Counted from the first letter of the stretch, positions 1-7,169 are shown. The stretch: 21,151 nucleotides of DNA from CAYTET01 sp964436975 (GCA_964436975.1 CAYTET010000036.1:1-21151); one strand, 5' to 3'. Translations and numbers: made by a program. The notes: generated by a model from the letters alone, not told the origin.

Positions 1-1
1 G

Positions 2-391
2 GATATAGCCCAGTACCATGAAGTGCTGGATTTTGCCCAGTTCGGTTCTGATCTGGATACTACTACCCGCAAGACCATTGACCACGGCCGTCTGCTGACG
101 GAGCTGCTGAAGCAGCCCCAGTACAGCCCGATGCCGGTTGAAGACCAGTGTCTTATTCTGCTGGCGGCCCAGAAGGGTCTGCTGGAAAAGGTTCCGGTGA
201 CCGCTTTGGCCGACTGCCAGAAGCGGATGATTGAGTATCTTGACAGCCACAACGCAGTTGAACTGCGCCAGCTCACTGAGAGCAAGGCTTTTTCCGATTC
301 CCTGCAGCAGAAGTTCACCGGTGCCATCACAGCCTTTGTCGATGAATATCTGCGGTCAGCCAAAGCATCCCTGTTAACGGAGACAAAGTAA
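2..391 (+). CDS. atpA: ATP synthase F1 subunit alpha, C-terminal part (cut by window edge)
   Basis: The frame is open from base 2 to the TAA at 389-391, so this is the 3' end of a gene that begins outside the window; the internal ATG at 23 is not the start. The visible ~129 residues are the C-terminal helical domain of F1 alpha: a FAQFGSDLD segment near the beginning, then the KQPQYSPMPVEDQ stretch, both typical of AtpA. Alpha alternates with beta in the F1 hexamer and carries non-catalytic nucleotide sites, which lie in the missing part. atpG starts one base after the stop, so the genes are co-transcribed. Identification is secure from motif and operon order. Confidence 0.96.
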   Translation, partial: DIAQYHEVLDFAQFGSDLDTTTRKTIDHGRLLTELLKQPQYSPMPVEDQCLILLAAQKGLLEKVPVTALADCQKRMIEYLDSHNAVELRQLTESKAFSDSLQQKFTGAITAFVDEYLRSAKASLLTETK

Positions 392-392
392 T

Positions 393-1232
393 ATGGCTAA
401 TCAGATGGCCGCTTTAAACGACCGCATCAGATCGGTGCAGTCGACCCATAAAATCGTCAAGGCGATGTCATTAGTTGCGACGGCCAAGCTGCAGAAGTCA
501 AGACAGCGGGTGGCCCAGAACAACATTTATTCCGGCTATTTTGAGCAGGTTTTGCAGCGCGTTGTCAGTCAGAATCCTGATATTGAGCAGACCAGCATTT
601 ATTTCAAGCCGGTCGTCACAAACAACCCGCTGCATATTATCATTACCTCCAATTCCGGACTGTGCGGCTCCTACAATGAGGAACTGCTGCGCTACGTTGC
701 CAAAAACATTTCCAAAGATGAACCGATTTTCGCTATTGGCAGCTATGGCATCAAAAGGCTGATGCATGACAACTATATGCTGGTCAAGCAGTATGACAAG
801 CTGGAGAATATCGATCCGGAAACCATGAGCGTGCTGATTTACGGCATTTTAACGCTTTACACCCACAACGAGATTTCGGCTATCGACATTGTCTATACCC
901 ACTACGTCAATACCCTGACGTTTACCCCCAGCCGGCTGGCTCTGCTGCCGCTGACACCGATAGTGACCAAGCAGAATGATGAACTGCTGTTTGAGCCTGA
1001 CAAGCAGGCGGTGCTGGATAATCTGGTGCCGCTGTATGTCAGCTCGATGGTTTATAACATGCTTCTTGAAAGCAAGATCAGTGAGCATGCGGCCCGGCGG
1101 GCGGCTATGGAAAATGCCAACACCAATGCCGAGCAGCTTACCGATGAATTATTATTACAGCGCAACCAGGCCCGCCAGGAGGCCATAACCCAGCAGGTTA
1201 CGGAAATCACCAGCGGATCGGTGCGGCGCTAG
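393..1232 (+). CDS. atpG: ATP synthase F1 subunit gamma
   Basis: 279 residues, close to the usual ~285. Gamma is the rotor shaft of F1 and couples ion flow through Fo to ATP synthesis by beta. Both shaft helices are recognisable: the N-terminal one (residues about 5-40, with THKIVKAMSLVATAKLQKSR) and the C-terminal one (about 225-279, with SEHAARRAAMENA), which together form the coiled coil inside the alpha3beta3 ring. The central part has the expected NSGLCGSYNE element. GGAG at 379-382 lies 10 bases before the ATG. The gene sits 1 base after atpA and ends 14 bases before the preferred atpD start. Antisense ORFs inside it are shadows. Confidence 0.97.
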   Translation: MANQMAALNDRIRSVQSTHKIVKAMSLVATAKLQKSRQRVAQNNIYSGYFEQVLQRVVSQNPDIEQTSIYFKPVVTNNPLHIIITSNSGLCGSYNEELLRYVAKNISKDEPIFAIGSYGIKRLMHDNYMLVKQYDKLENIDPETMSVLIYGILTLYTHNEISAIDIVYTHYVNTLTFTPSRLALLPLTPIVTKQNDELLFEPDKQAVLDNLVPLYVSSMVYNMLLESKISEHAARRAAMENANTNAEQLTDELLLQRNQARQEAITQQVTEITSGSVRR

Positions 1233-1246
1233 AAAGGAAGATGCAG

Positions 1247-2650
1247 ATGAGTGAACTTAACAGCGGCGTAATCGTGCAGATTGTCGGGCCGGTCATTGAT
1301 ATTCTTTTTACTGACGGCCTGCCGAAAATGCATGACGCCATTGATATTCCTTTCGGCCAGCAGCATATTATCGCCGAAGTTGAACAGGATTTAGGCGACG
1401 ACCGGGTCAGATGTATAGCTATGAAGCCGACCGACGGCCTGCGCCGGGGCATGGAGGCTTTTGATACCGGCAATCCGATTGAGGTTCCGGTCGGCCAGCC
1501 GGCTTTAGGCCGGATGTTCAACCTTTTGGGCGAGCCGATTGACGGTTTAGGCCCGATTGACGAGAATGCCGAAAGAATGCCGATTCACCGCAGCGCGCCC
1601 AGCTTCCAGCAGCAGAATACCGAAACCGAACTGCTGGAAACCGGCATCAAGGTAATCGATCTGCTCTGCCCGTATATCAAGGGCGGCAAGGTCGGCCTGT
1701 TTGGCGGTGCCGGTGTCGGCAAGACGGTTCTGATTCAGGAAATGATCCACAGCATTGCCATAGAGCATCACGGCCTGTCGGTTGTCGCCGGTGTCGGCGA
1801 GCGGACCCGTGAGGGCAATGACCTTTATAATGAAATGAAAGAATCCGGAGTATTGGATAAGACGACGCTGGTCTACGGCCAGATGTCTGAATCACCGGGC
1901 GCCCGTATGCGGGTAGCGCTGTCGGCTCTGACAATGGCCGAGTATCTGCGCGACCAGCAGCGCCAGGATGTTCTGCTGTTTATTGACAATATCTACCGCT
2001 TCACCCAGGCCGGCTCGGAAGTCAGCGCCCTGCTGGGGCGGATGCCTTCGGCCGTCGGCTATCAGCCGACGCTGGCTAATGAAATGGGCCAGCTGCAGGA
2101 GCGGATCACATCAACTAATTCTGGCTCCATTACCTCCATTCAGGCGGTTTATGTTCCGGCCGATGACCTGACCGACCCGGCCCCGGCAACCACTTTCTCG
2201 CATTTGGATGCCCGGACGGTTCTGGACCGCAAGATTGCTTCCCTGGGCCTTTATCCGGCCGTCGATCCGCTGGAGTCCTCCAGCCGGGCGCTGGATCCCA
2301 TTATTGTCGGCCAGCAGCATTATGATGTGGCCCAGCAGGTCATAGCGACGCTGCAGAAATACAAAGAACTGCAGGATATCATCGCCATTCTGGGCATGGA
2401 CGAACTTTCCGATGAAGATAAGCAGCTTGTCAACCGGGCCCGCCGGCTGCGCAATTTTTTGTCCCAGCCGATGTTTGTTGCCGAGAAGTTCTCCGGCTAT
2501 CCCGGCCGGTTTGTGCATATTTCGGATACGGTCCGTTCCTTCAAAGAGATTCTGGACGGCAAGTATGATGATCTGCCGGAGCAGGCATTTATCTATGCCG
2601 GCACCATTGAGGACGTCATTGTTAAAGCCCGGCAGATGAAGGAAAGCTGA
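1247..2650 (+). CDS. atpD: ATP synthase F1 subunit beta (catalytic)
   Basis: 467 residues from the second of two closely spaced ATGs (1241 and 1247). AGGA at 1235-1238 is only 2 bases from 1241 but 8 from 1247, so 1247 is preferred. Beta carries the catalytic ATP sites of F1. Visible motifs are the P-loop GGAGVGKT (Lys about 159), GVGERTREGNDLY with the catalytic Glu, the Walker B segment LLFIDNI, LYPAVDP around the adenine-pocket Tyr, and a DELSDED version of the DELSEED lever that contacts gamma. One small oddity is FIDNIYRF where most beta subunits have FIDNIFRF. The stop is 1 base before the atpC ATG, indicating tight coupling. Confidence 0.98.
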   Translation: MSELNSGVIVQIVGPVIDILFTDGLPKMHDAIDIPFGQQHIIAEVEQDLGDDRVRCIAMKPTDGLRRGMEAFDTGNPIEVPVGQPALGRMFNLLGEPIDGLGPIDENAERMPIHRSAPSFQQQNTETELLETGIKVIDLLCPYIKGGKVGLFGGAGVGKTVLIQEMIHSIAIEHHGLSVVAGVGERTREGNDLYNEMKESGVLDKTTLVYGQMSESPGARMRVALSALTMAEYLRDQQRQDVLLFIDNIYRFTQAGSEVSALLGRMPSAVGYQPTLANEMGQLQERITSTNSGSITSIQAVYVPADDLTDPAPATTFSHLDARTVLDRKIASLGLYPAVDPLESSSRALDPIIVGQQHYDVAQQVIATLQKYKELQDIIAILGMDELSDEDKQLVNRARRLRNFLSQPMFVAEKFSGYPGRFVHISDTVRSFKEILDGKYDDLPEQAFIYAGTIEDVIVKARQMKES

Positions 2651-2651
2651 A

Positions 2652-3053
2652 ATGTTTGAATTAAAGATGGTGACATACCGCGGCATCTACAAAGAGATGC
2701 CGGCCGCCAGCATCAACGTGCCGACCCCTGACGGCCGGCGGGGTCTATTGCCCAACCATATGGCCATCGTGATGCCGGTCAGCATCGGCATTATTGATGT
2801 GGTCGACGATCAGAATCATACCTGGCATTTTACAACCGGCGCCGGCGTGCTTTATTTTGAAAAGAATAACGCCGTGCTGCTGTCGGATGTCATAGAGGAC
2901 GTCGAGCATATTGATCTTGACCGGGCCAAGGCCGCGGCGGAAAGAGCCCAGCAGAGGCTCAGCCAGCAGATGAATGAGGCTGATATGCGCCGGTCCAGAG
3001 CAGCTCTGGAAAGAGCGGCCAACCGCATCAAGGCGGCCAGCCGCAAGCATTAA
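2652..3053 (+). CDS. atpC: ATP synthase F1 subunit epsilon
   Basis: 133 residues, normal length. The N-terminal ~85 residues are the beta-sandwich that docks on gamma and the c-ring, with LLPNHMAIVMPV corresponding to the conserved LPNHAP region. The C-terminal ~45 residues are a charged, Ala/Arg-rich helical hairpin, which in this family can act as an inhibitory element regulating ATP hydrolysis. GGAAAG at 2641-2646, inside the end of atpD, is the likely ribosome-binding site. It is the last gene of the atp operon, followed directly by a strong terminator. Confidence 0.96.
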   Translation: MFELKMVTYRGIYKEMPAASINVPTPDGRRGLLPNHMAIVMPVSIGIIDVVDDQNHTWHFTTGAGVLYFEKNNAVLLSDVIEDVEHIDLDRAKAAAERAQQRLSQQMNEADMRRSRAALERAANRIKAASRKH

Positions 3054-3060
3054 AAAACAA

Positions 3061-3095
3061 CTCACCGGCTTTTGATAAGCCGGTGAGATTTTTTT
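3061..3095 (+). terminator. Intrinsic terminator of the atp operon
   Basis: A perfect 11-bp stem (3061-3071 with 3077-3087, CTCACCGGCTT/AAGCCGGTGAG), a 5-base loop and a run of seven T (3089-3095). It begins 7 bases after the atpC stop, so it closes the ATP synthase transcript. Confidence 0.93.
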
Positions 3096-3108
3096 AGATG
3101 TGATGTTT

Positions 3109-3117
3109 TGTTATAAT
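3109..3117 (+). promoter_or_regulatory. Extended -10 promoter for the DUF1146 gene
   Basis: TGtTATAAT: consensus -10 at 3112-3117 with a TG dinucleotide one base upstream. The place where a -35 would lie is the T-run of the preceding terminator and does not match well. It lies about 26 bases before the ATG at 3144 and after the atp terminator, so the small gene has its own start of transcription. Confidence 0.65.
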
Positions 3118-3143
3118 GAAAGAGTGAACAGGGAGGCGGAAAA

Positions 3144-3344
3144 ATGATTGGTGAAATAGCCCGTATCGGTTTCCACTTTGTGATGTTTGGCTTTGCGTTC
3201 TGGTGTTTAAGCGGTCTGGACTTTTCCAAGTTCTTTCTGCCCGGCCAGTCTGCCCGCAAGGGTCAGCCTTTTCTGATTCTGCTTTCACTGGCTTTGGGAT
3301 ATCTGGGAGCACAGTTTCTGCTGGCTATCATGTATCAGTTATAG
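3144..3344 (+). CDS. DUF1146 / YwzB-like small integral membrane protein
   Basis: 66 residues with two hydrophobic segments (about 8-24 and 43-64) separated by a polar stretch with LDFSKFFLPGQSARKGQ, consistent with a two-helix membrane hairpin. Size, pattern and position right after atpC match the DUF1146 (YwzB) family of Bacillota; the family assignment is from memory of the pattern and context. The function is unknown. GGGAGG at 3131-3136, 7 bases before the ATG, is a strong ribosome-binding site. Its 3' end overlaps that of the convergent HAD gene by 10 bases. Confidence 0.8.
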   Translation: MIGEIARIGFHFVMFGFAFWCLSGLDFSKFFLPGQSARKGQPFLILLSLALGYLGAQFLLAIMYQL

Positions 3345-3982
3345 TAGGAATCAATAACCGGTCCGACCAGAGCAGGCAGCTGATCCAACGAGCTGATCTG
3401 CCAGCGGGGATGGTCCGCCTGGCCAAAGCCGTAGGATGCAAAAATAAAAGGCACTCCGGCTTTCGCGCAGGCCTGCTGGTCTTTGGCCGTATCTCCGATG
3501 TAGACGGCTTTAGCCAGCCCCTGCTGCTTCATCAGATAAGGAATATTGTCAGCCTTGTCAAGCAGGGTCTGGCCGTAGCAGAGCTGGGCATCGATATAAG
3601 GCTGCAGACCGGCATAGCTGATCAGCGAATCAATATAGCCGATGCCGCAGTTGGAAAGAATTGAAATGTGATAGGTATCATGAAGTACGGCCAAAGTCTG
3701 TACCAGATGCGGATAGAGCCGGCCGCCTTCAGCACTCAGCGCTTCCAGTTCGGCTTTCTGGCAAAGCTGTAAAGCCTTTTCGCGCTGACTGTCGGAAGCC
3801 AGCGGCATAACCTGGCGGCCCCATTCTTCCATAGTCTGGCCCATCAGGCTGAGGGTAAAGGGCTCATCAAGGGTCCGGCAGGGCAGATGCAGGCCGGCCA
3901 GAGTCTTATTCCACGATTCTACGATTACAGGTGTTGAATTCCATAAAGTGCCGTCAATATCGAAGATTACGCCGTTTTTCAT
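3335..3982 (-). CDS. HAD-superfamily hydrolase, phosphoglycolate phosphatase-like
   Basis: 215 residues from the ATG at 3980-3982. A longer reading up to 4033 would add 17 residues that run through a good minus-strand promoter and precede the motif I core, so the short start is preferred. The four HAD motifs are present: I, FDIDGTLW (Asp8, Asp10); II, ILSNCG; III, the Lys in LDKADN; IV, YIGDTAKD. The insert between motifs I and II is helical, as in subfamily IA (Gph/PgmB-like), which dephosphorylate small phosphometabolites. The substrate cannot be told from the sequence. The weak ribosome-binding site AGGA lies 11 bases upstream. It converges on the DUF1146 gene and diverges from the glycosyltransferase gene. 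Confidence 0.88.
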   Translation of the reverse strand: MKNGVIFDIDGTLWNSTPVIVESWNKTLAGLHLPCRTLDEPFTLSLMGQTMEEWGRQVMPLASDSQREKALQLCQKAELEALSAEGGRLYPHLVQTLAVLHDTYHISILSNCGIGYIDSLISYAGLQPYIDAQLCYGQTLLDKADNIPYLMKQQGLAKAVYIGDTAKDQQACAKAGVPFIFASYGFGQADHPRWQISSLDQLPALVGPVIDSYYN

Positions 3983-4004
3983 GTTTTGTCCGATCCTGCT
4001 GGTA

Positions 4005-4033
4005 ATTATAGCATAGCCAAAGCGGTGGCCCAA
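4005..4033 (-). promoter_or_regulatory. Promoter of the HAD hydrolase gene
   Basis: On the minus strand, TGcTATAAT (-10 at 4005-4010) with TTGGGC at 4028-4033 as a weak -35, spacer 17. Transcription would begin near 3998, giving a leader of about 16 bases before the ATG at 3982. This also argues against the longer ORF start at 4033. Confidence 0.65.
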
Positions 4034-4046
4034 GGGCGGTCAATTA

Positions 4047-4055
4047 TGATATACT
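4047..4055 (+). promoter_or_regulatory. Extended -10 promoter of the TagO/WecA-like gene
   Basis: TGaTATACT with -10 at 4050-4055. No good -35 hexamer is found 16-18 bases upstream. It is divergent from the HAD promoter and lies 24 bases before the ATG at 4080. Confidence 0.5.
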
Positions 4056-4079
4056 GGCAAAAGCAAAAGAGGAACAGCA

Positions 4080-5192
4080 ATGAAAGTCCTGTTATTTTTG
4101 ATTCCCATGCTGATATCGGCAGCCCTGATCTGGCCGCTGAAGAAAATCGCCGGCCATTTCAACCTTTATGCTAAGGAAAACAGCCGGACTGTCCATCATG
4201 ACAAACCGATTCCGCGGATTGGCGGAGTGGCTATTTTTATAGCTTTTGTGGTATCTGAGCTGTTTCTTGACCATTTCAGCCGGGCCACCAGCGCCATGCT
4301 GATCGGCGCTTCCCTCATCTTTGTGGAAGGTTTGTATGATGACCTGTTCAACATTCCGCCTATCGGCAAGATCATTGTCCAACTGGCGGCGGCCTGCATT
4401 GTTATTTTCTACGGCCATGTTGTCCTGATGGAAATTAACCTGCCCTGGGATATTCACTTTGAATTTACCCTGGTCAGCCAGCTGATAACCCTGCTGTGGA
4501 TTGTCGGCATCACCAATGCCATCAATCTGATCGACGGACTGGATGGTCTGGCCGCCGGCATCAGCATCATTGTTCTGCTGACCATCAGTTTTCTGACAAC
4601 GCTCAACGGCCGTCCGGAAATCATGGTCATCTGTCTGCTGCTGGCCGGCAGCGCCGCCGGCTTTCTGCTGTTCAACTTCCATCCGGCCTCCATTTTCATG
4701 GGTGACTGCGGCTCCCAGTTTTTAGGCTTTATGATTGCGGTTATTTCCCTGCAGGGATTTAAGAGCGGAACCTTTATCACCCTGGGCATTCCGGTCACGC
4801 TGCTGTTTGTGCCGATTGCCGATACGCTGTCAGCCATGCTGCGGCGTAAGCTGAAAGGCGAAAGGTTTACCGTTCCCGATAAATCGCATATCCACCACAA
4901 GCTGATGGAAAAATTCGGCCACACCGGAGCGGTTATCATCCTGTATGTTGTAACCGCCCTGTTCGGACTGACGTCCTACCTCTATATCGTCAATGAGCCG
5001 GTCGGCCTGGGCCTGCTGGCCATCCTGATTCTCGTTTTTGAAATCTTCATAGAATATACCGGCTTGATTTCGCCGCATTACCGCCCCATCCTGGGTCTGT
5101 TTGACCGGCTGTCCAACCATAAAAAAGATGATTCCGGCAAAAAGACGGATTCAGCCCCGGCTGACAAGTCGGATCCTGCCGATGGCAAATAG
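4080..5192 (+). CDS. tagO: Undecaprenyl-phosphate sugar-1-phosphate transferase (TagO/WecA/MraY family)
   Basis: 370 residues, polytopic membrane protein. Members transfer a sugar-1-phosphate, typically GlcNAc-1-P, from its UDP donor to undecaprenyl phosphate on the cytoplasmic face, the first step of teichoic acid or surface glycan synthesis. Visible family motifs: a DD pair in LYDDLFNIPP, NAINLIDGLDG (residues 146-156), FNFHPASIFMGDCGS with Asp209, and the HIHH loop at 270-273. MraY is less likely, because the neighbours are not mur genes and the N-terminal RTVHHDKPIPRIGG segment fits the WecA/TagO branch. The last ~35 residues are a hydrophilic, Lys/Asp-rich tail. AGAGGAA at 4068-4074 is the ribosome-binding site. 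The exact sugar is uncertain. Confidence 0.9.
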   Translation: MKVLLFLIPMLISAALIWPLKKIAGHFNLYAKENSRTVHHDKPIPRIGGVAIFIAFVVSELFLDHFSRATSAMLIGASLIFVEGLYDDLFNIPPIGKIIVQLAAACIVIFYGHVVLMEINLPWDIHFEFTLVSQLITLLWIVGITNAINLIDGLDGLAAGISIIVLLTISFLTTLNGRPEIMVICLLLAGSAAGFLLFNFHPASIFMGDCGSQFLGFMIAVISLQGFKSGTFITLGIPVTLLFVPIADTLSAMLRRKLKGERFTVPDKSHIHHKLMEKFGHTGAVIILYVVTALFGLTSYLYIVNEPVGLGLLAILILVFEIFIEYTGLISPHYRPILGLFDRLSNHKKDDSGKKTDSAPADKSDPADGK

Positions 5193-5200
5193 CCGCAAAA

Positions 5201-5206
5201 TATAAT
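5201..5206 (+). promoter_or_regulatory. Possible -10 element upstream of the MazF-like gene
   Basis: A consensus TATAAT sits 8 bases after the stop of the tagO-like gene. No -35 at proper spacing is evident (ATGGCA at 5182-5187 is too close), so the promoter is only a candidate. Transcription from it would include the hairpin at 5228-5259. Confidence 0.35.
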
Positions 5207-5227
5207 TAAAACATCATAGGAATTATC

Positions 5228-5263
5228 AGCCCTGACTGCTATCAGATAGCAGGAGGGCTTTTT
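5228..5263 (+). promoter_or_regulatory. Terminator-like hairpin that embeds the ribosome-binding site of the MazF-like gene
   Basis: AGCCCT (5228-5233) pairs with AGGGCT (5254-5259), and CTGCTAT (5236-5242) with ATAGCAG (5246-5252), around a 3-base loop; a run of five T (5259-5263) follows and the ATG is the next base. This has the form of an intrinsic terminator for tagO. The 3' arm also contains AGGAGGG (5251-5257), the Shine-Dalgarno for the next gene 6 bases upstream of its ATG. Folding would therefore both stop transcription and hide the ribosome-binding site. Confidence 0.7.
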
Positions 5264-5830
5264 ATGTCAATTGATTATTGCCGGCCGTGCGATGCCGGGC
5301 TGCTGAAAGCCAAAGACGATCCGCAGCTGGCCGCCCAGATCGATGAATATATCAGTCAGCTGAAGCAGGAGATGGAAAACATGACCTGCCGGCAGTGCCA
5401 GAGCAGTCTGGTCAGCGCCTATAATTACCAGCAGCGCCGCCAGCTGCCTTCCTGTCTGGGTCTGGGGCTGAAGGTCAGCCGGGGTGATATCTGCTATATC
5501 GATTTCGGCCGAACCTATATTCAGGAAGCCGGCTACCAGCATTTCGGTCTGATTGCCGCCCTGACCCTTAGCAAGGCCTTTGTCATACCGATGACCAGCA
5601 ACCAGCAGGCTTATGCCAAAGCCTACGATGCCGAAAGCAGTCCGCAGGGCCGGCTTAACCTGTTCCGGCTGGGACAGATTGAAGGCTTGAATAAGCCGTC
5701 AACCCTGTTTATCAATGACAGCAAGTATATCAATACCGCCCGTATCATAAATGTCTGTGCGCATATCGATGTTGACAGCCGATTATATAAAACCATTATT
5801 ATCCGCCTGCTGGACTGCCTTGATTTTTAA
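5264..5830 (+). CDS. MazF/PemK-fold protein with N-terminal Cys-pair extension
   Basis: 188 residues. From about 72 on, the pattern follows MazF/PemK/EndoA: RGDICYIDFG (RGD at 73-75), a strand ending in IPMTSN, LNKPSTLFINDSKYI in place of the usual '...IRTID' strand, and a final helix ending LDF. MazF toxins are RNases. Here the loop that normally holds the catalytic Arg (GGVRPVL in EndoA) reads GYQHFGL, so the Arg appears lost, while a Thr (111) is kept. The first 70 residues are extra: Cys6-x2-Cys9 and Cys42-x2-Cys45 flank a predicted helix, a possible zinc site. No antitoxin-like small gene is adjacent. It is either a variant RNase or a MazF-fold RNA-binding protein; activity is not established. 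Confidence 0.65.
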   Translation: MSIDYCRPCDAGLLKAKDDPQLAAQIDEYISQLKQEMENMTCRQCQSSLVSAYNYQQRRQLPSCLGLGLKVSRGDICYIDFGRTYIQEAGYQHFGLIAALTLSKAFVIPMTSNQQAYAKAYDAESSPQGRLNLFRLGQIEGLNKPSTLFINDSKYINTARIINVCAHIDVDSRLYKTIIIRLLDCLDF

Positions 5831-5839
5831 GCGGCCCAT

Positions 5840-5869
5840 TTAACAAGAACGGGCGGTCTGTGGTAGTAT
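5840..5869 (+). promoter_or_regulatory. Promoter of tilS placing the transcript start at its ATG
   Basis: TTAACA at 5840-5845 (5 of 6 bases of the -35 consensus), an 18-base spacer and TAGTAT at 5864-5869 with a TG extension at 5861-5862. Initiation 6-8 bases after the -10 falls on 5875-5877, the start codon itself (5876). Confidence 0.65.
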
Positions 5870-5875
5870 AGGACC

Positions 5876-7096
5876 ATGGAAAAACCTTTATCCTTACCTT
5901 CAGACAAGCGCTATCTGGCCGCTGTTTCTGGCGGCTGTGATTCGATGGCGCTTTTGGCCATGCTGGTCAAAGAAAAATACAATATCGTTGTCTGCCACGT
6001 TAATTACCAGCTGCGCCCTACCAGCCGGCTGGAAGAGATGCTGGTCACTTCTTTCTGCCGGCAGCATGGCATTGTTTTGCATATCAGCCGGCCTAAACGG
6101 ACTAAGGGCAATCTGGAGCAGTGGGCCCGGATCAGCCGCTATGCCTTCTTTGCGCGGATCTATAAGCAGGAGAAGTGTGATGCGCTTCTGACGGCCCATC
6201 AGCTTGATGACCATCTGGAAACTTATCTGATGAGTCTGGAAAGGGGCAGTGAAAGCTGGTATTACGGCATTCAGTCTCCCGTGACCATCAATAAGATGAA
6301 TGTCATCAGACCGCTGCTGGCCTGGCGCAAAGCTGAAACCCGGCAGTACTGCATCGACAATGAGATCTCTTTTCATGACGATGAATCCAATGCCTCGGAT
6401 GATTACCAGCGCAACAGAATCCGCCATCAGCTTGTTGAACCGGCTTCGGATGCCCAGATTGAAAAGTGGCAGCAGGAAATAAACCAGGCCAACCAGATCC
6501 GCCAGCAGCATTACGATTACTTCCGGCAGAATTTTGCCCAGGATAAAATAGAGGTTGCCCGCTACCGGTCAGCCGATCAGCGCCAGCTGCTGCTGCGGTG
6601 GTATCTGTGGCAGAAGTTTGAAGGTGCGGTCTGGTCGGCTGCCCTTATCCAGGATATCGACCACAGCATTATGACGGCGGCCCGTAATTTTATTGTAAAG
6701 CTTAATGATGCGGGTCAGTTCATCTGCGAGTACGGCTATTTCTATGCCTGCCCCTATCCGGCTGATTATCAATACGTGATTGCCGAACCCCGGACCATGA
6801 ACACGGCATATTTCAGATTGAGCCGGCAGGGCCAGACGGATCAGGGCCTGACCCTGAGAAAATCTGATTATCCCCTGACTATCCGCAACTGGCGGCTGCA
6901 TGATAAAATCGTCATGCGCTACGGCACCAAGACGGTCAGCCGCTTCTTCATTGACCACCGCATTTCCCATGACCGGCGCTTCAACTGGCCGGTGGTAGTC
7001 AATTCCCATAACGAAGTAATCTTTGTAGCCCAGATGGGCTGTGACAAGAAACATTTCAGTGCCAGGCCGGCCTTTTATATCGTCAGCAAGGTTTGA
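5876..7096 (+). CDS. tilS: tRNA(Ile)-lysidine synthase
   Basis: 406 residues. TilS uses ATP and lysine to convert C34 of the tRNA-Ile CAU anticodon to lysidine, so the tRNA reads AUA. The N-terminal N-type ATP pyrophosphatase domain shows the P-loop SGGCDS (18-23), CHVNYQLRP, TAHQLDDHLET and the DDESNASDDYQRNRIRH region; a less conserved C-terminal half follows, as in other TilS. The start is well fixed: an in-frame TAG at 5864 lies 12 bases upstream and no later start keeps the P-loop. There is no useful Shine-Dalgarno (only AGGA 2 bases before the ATG), which together with the promoter suggests a leaderless mRNA. hpt follows, as in many Bacillota. Confidence 0.95.
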   Translation: MEKPLSLPSDKRYLAAVSGGCDSMALLAMLVKEKYNIVVCHVNYQLRPTSRLEEMLVTSFCRQHGIVLHISRPKRTKGNLEQWARISRYAFFARIYKQEKCDALLTAHQLDDHLETYLMSLERGSESWYYGIQSPVTINKMNVIRPLLAWRKAETRQYCIDNEISFHDDESNASDDYQRNRIRHQLVEPASDAQIEKWQQEINQANQIRQQHYDYFRQNFAQDKIEVARYRSADQRQLLLRWYLWQKFEGAVWSAALIQDIDHSIMTAARNFIVKLNDAGQFICEYGYFYACPYPADYQYVIAEPRTMNTAYFRLSRQGQTDQGLTLRKSDYPLTIRNWRLHDKIVMRYGTKTVSRFFIDHRISHDRRFNWPVVVNSHNEVIFVAQMGCDKKHFSARPAFYIVSKV

Positions 7097-7138
7097 ACGG
7101 ATACCCATATTTCGCGTAAGTTTTCACAGGGAATCACA

Positions 7139-7160
7139 CGGTATTATAGTATGAATACCG
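7139..7160. repeat. Operator-like inverted repeat upstream of hpt
   Basis: CGGTATT (7139-7145) and AATACCG (7154-7160) form a perfect 7-bp dyad with an 8-base centre. It lies at and just upstream of the -35 position of the hpt promoter (-10 at 7173-7178). There is no T-run after it, so it is more like a protein-binding site than a terminator. Confidence 0.5.
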
Positions 7161-7169
7161 CTGAGTTTA

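Noticed and set aside
1241..1246. ATG at 1241 as the atpD start
   Set aside because: The Shine-Dalgarno AGGA ends 2 bases before it; the ATG at 1247 has proper spacing and gives the usual N-terminus.
2111..2686. 191-residue ORF on the minus strand opposite atpD
   Set aside because: It is a shadow of a certain gene, has no ribosome-binding site or recognisable domain, and arises from the GC-rich codon pattern.
3203..3664. 153-residue plus-strand ORF between DUF1146 and the HAD gene
   Set aside because: It overlaps both genes in other frames and reads antisense to HAD codons; no ribosome-binding site.
3983..4033. N-terminal extension of the HAD hydrolase to 4033
   Set aside because: The extra residues are encoded across a TGcTATAAT minus-strand promoter and do not belong to the HAD fold, whose motif I begins right after the ATG at 3982.
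4092..4682. 196-residue minus-strand ORF opposite the tagO-like gene
   Set aside because: Its composition is Gln/Asp/Gly-rich, as expected of antisense to hydrophobic codons; it has no domain.
5900..6511. 203-residue minus-strand ORF opposite tilS
   Set aside because: Antisense shadow of a gene identified by clear motifs.
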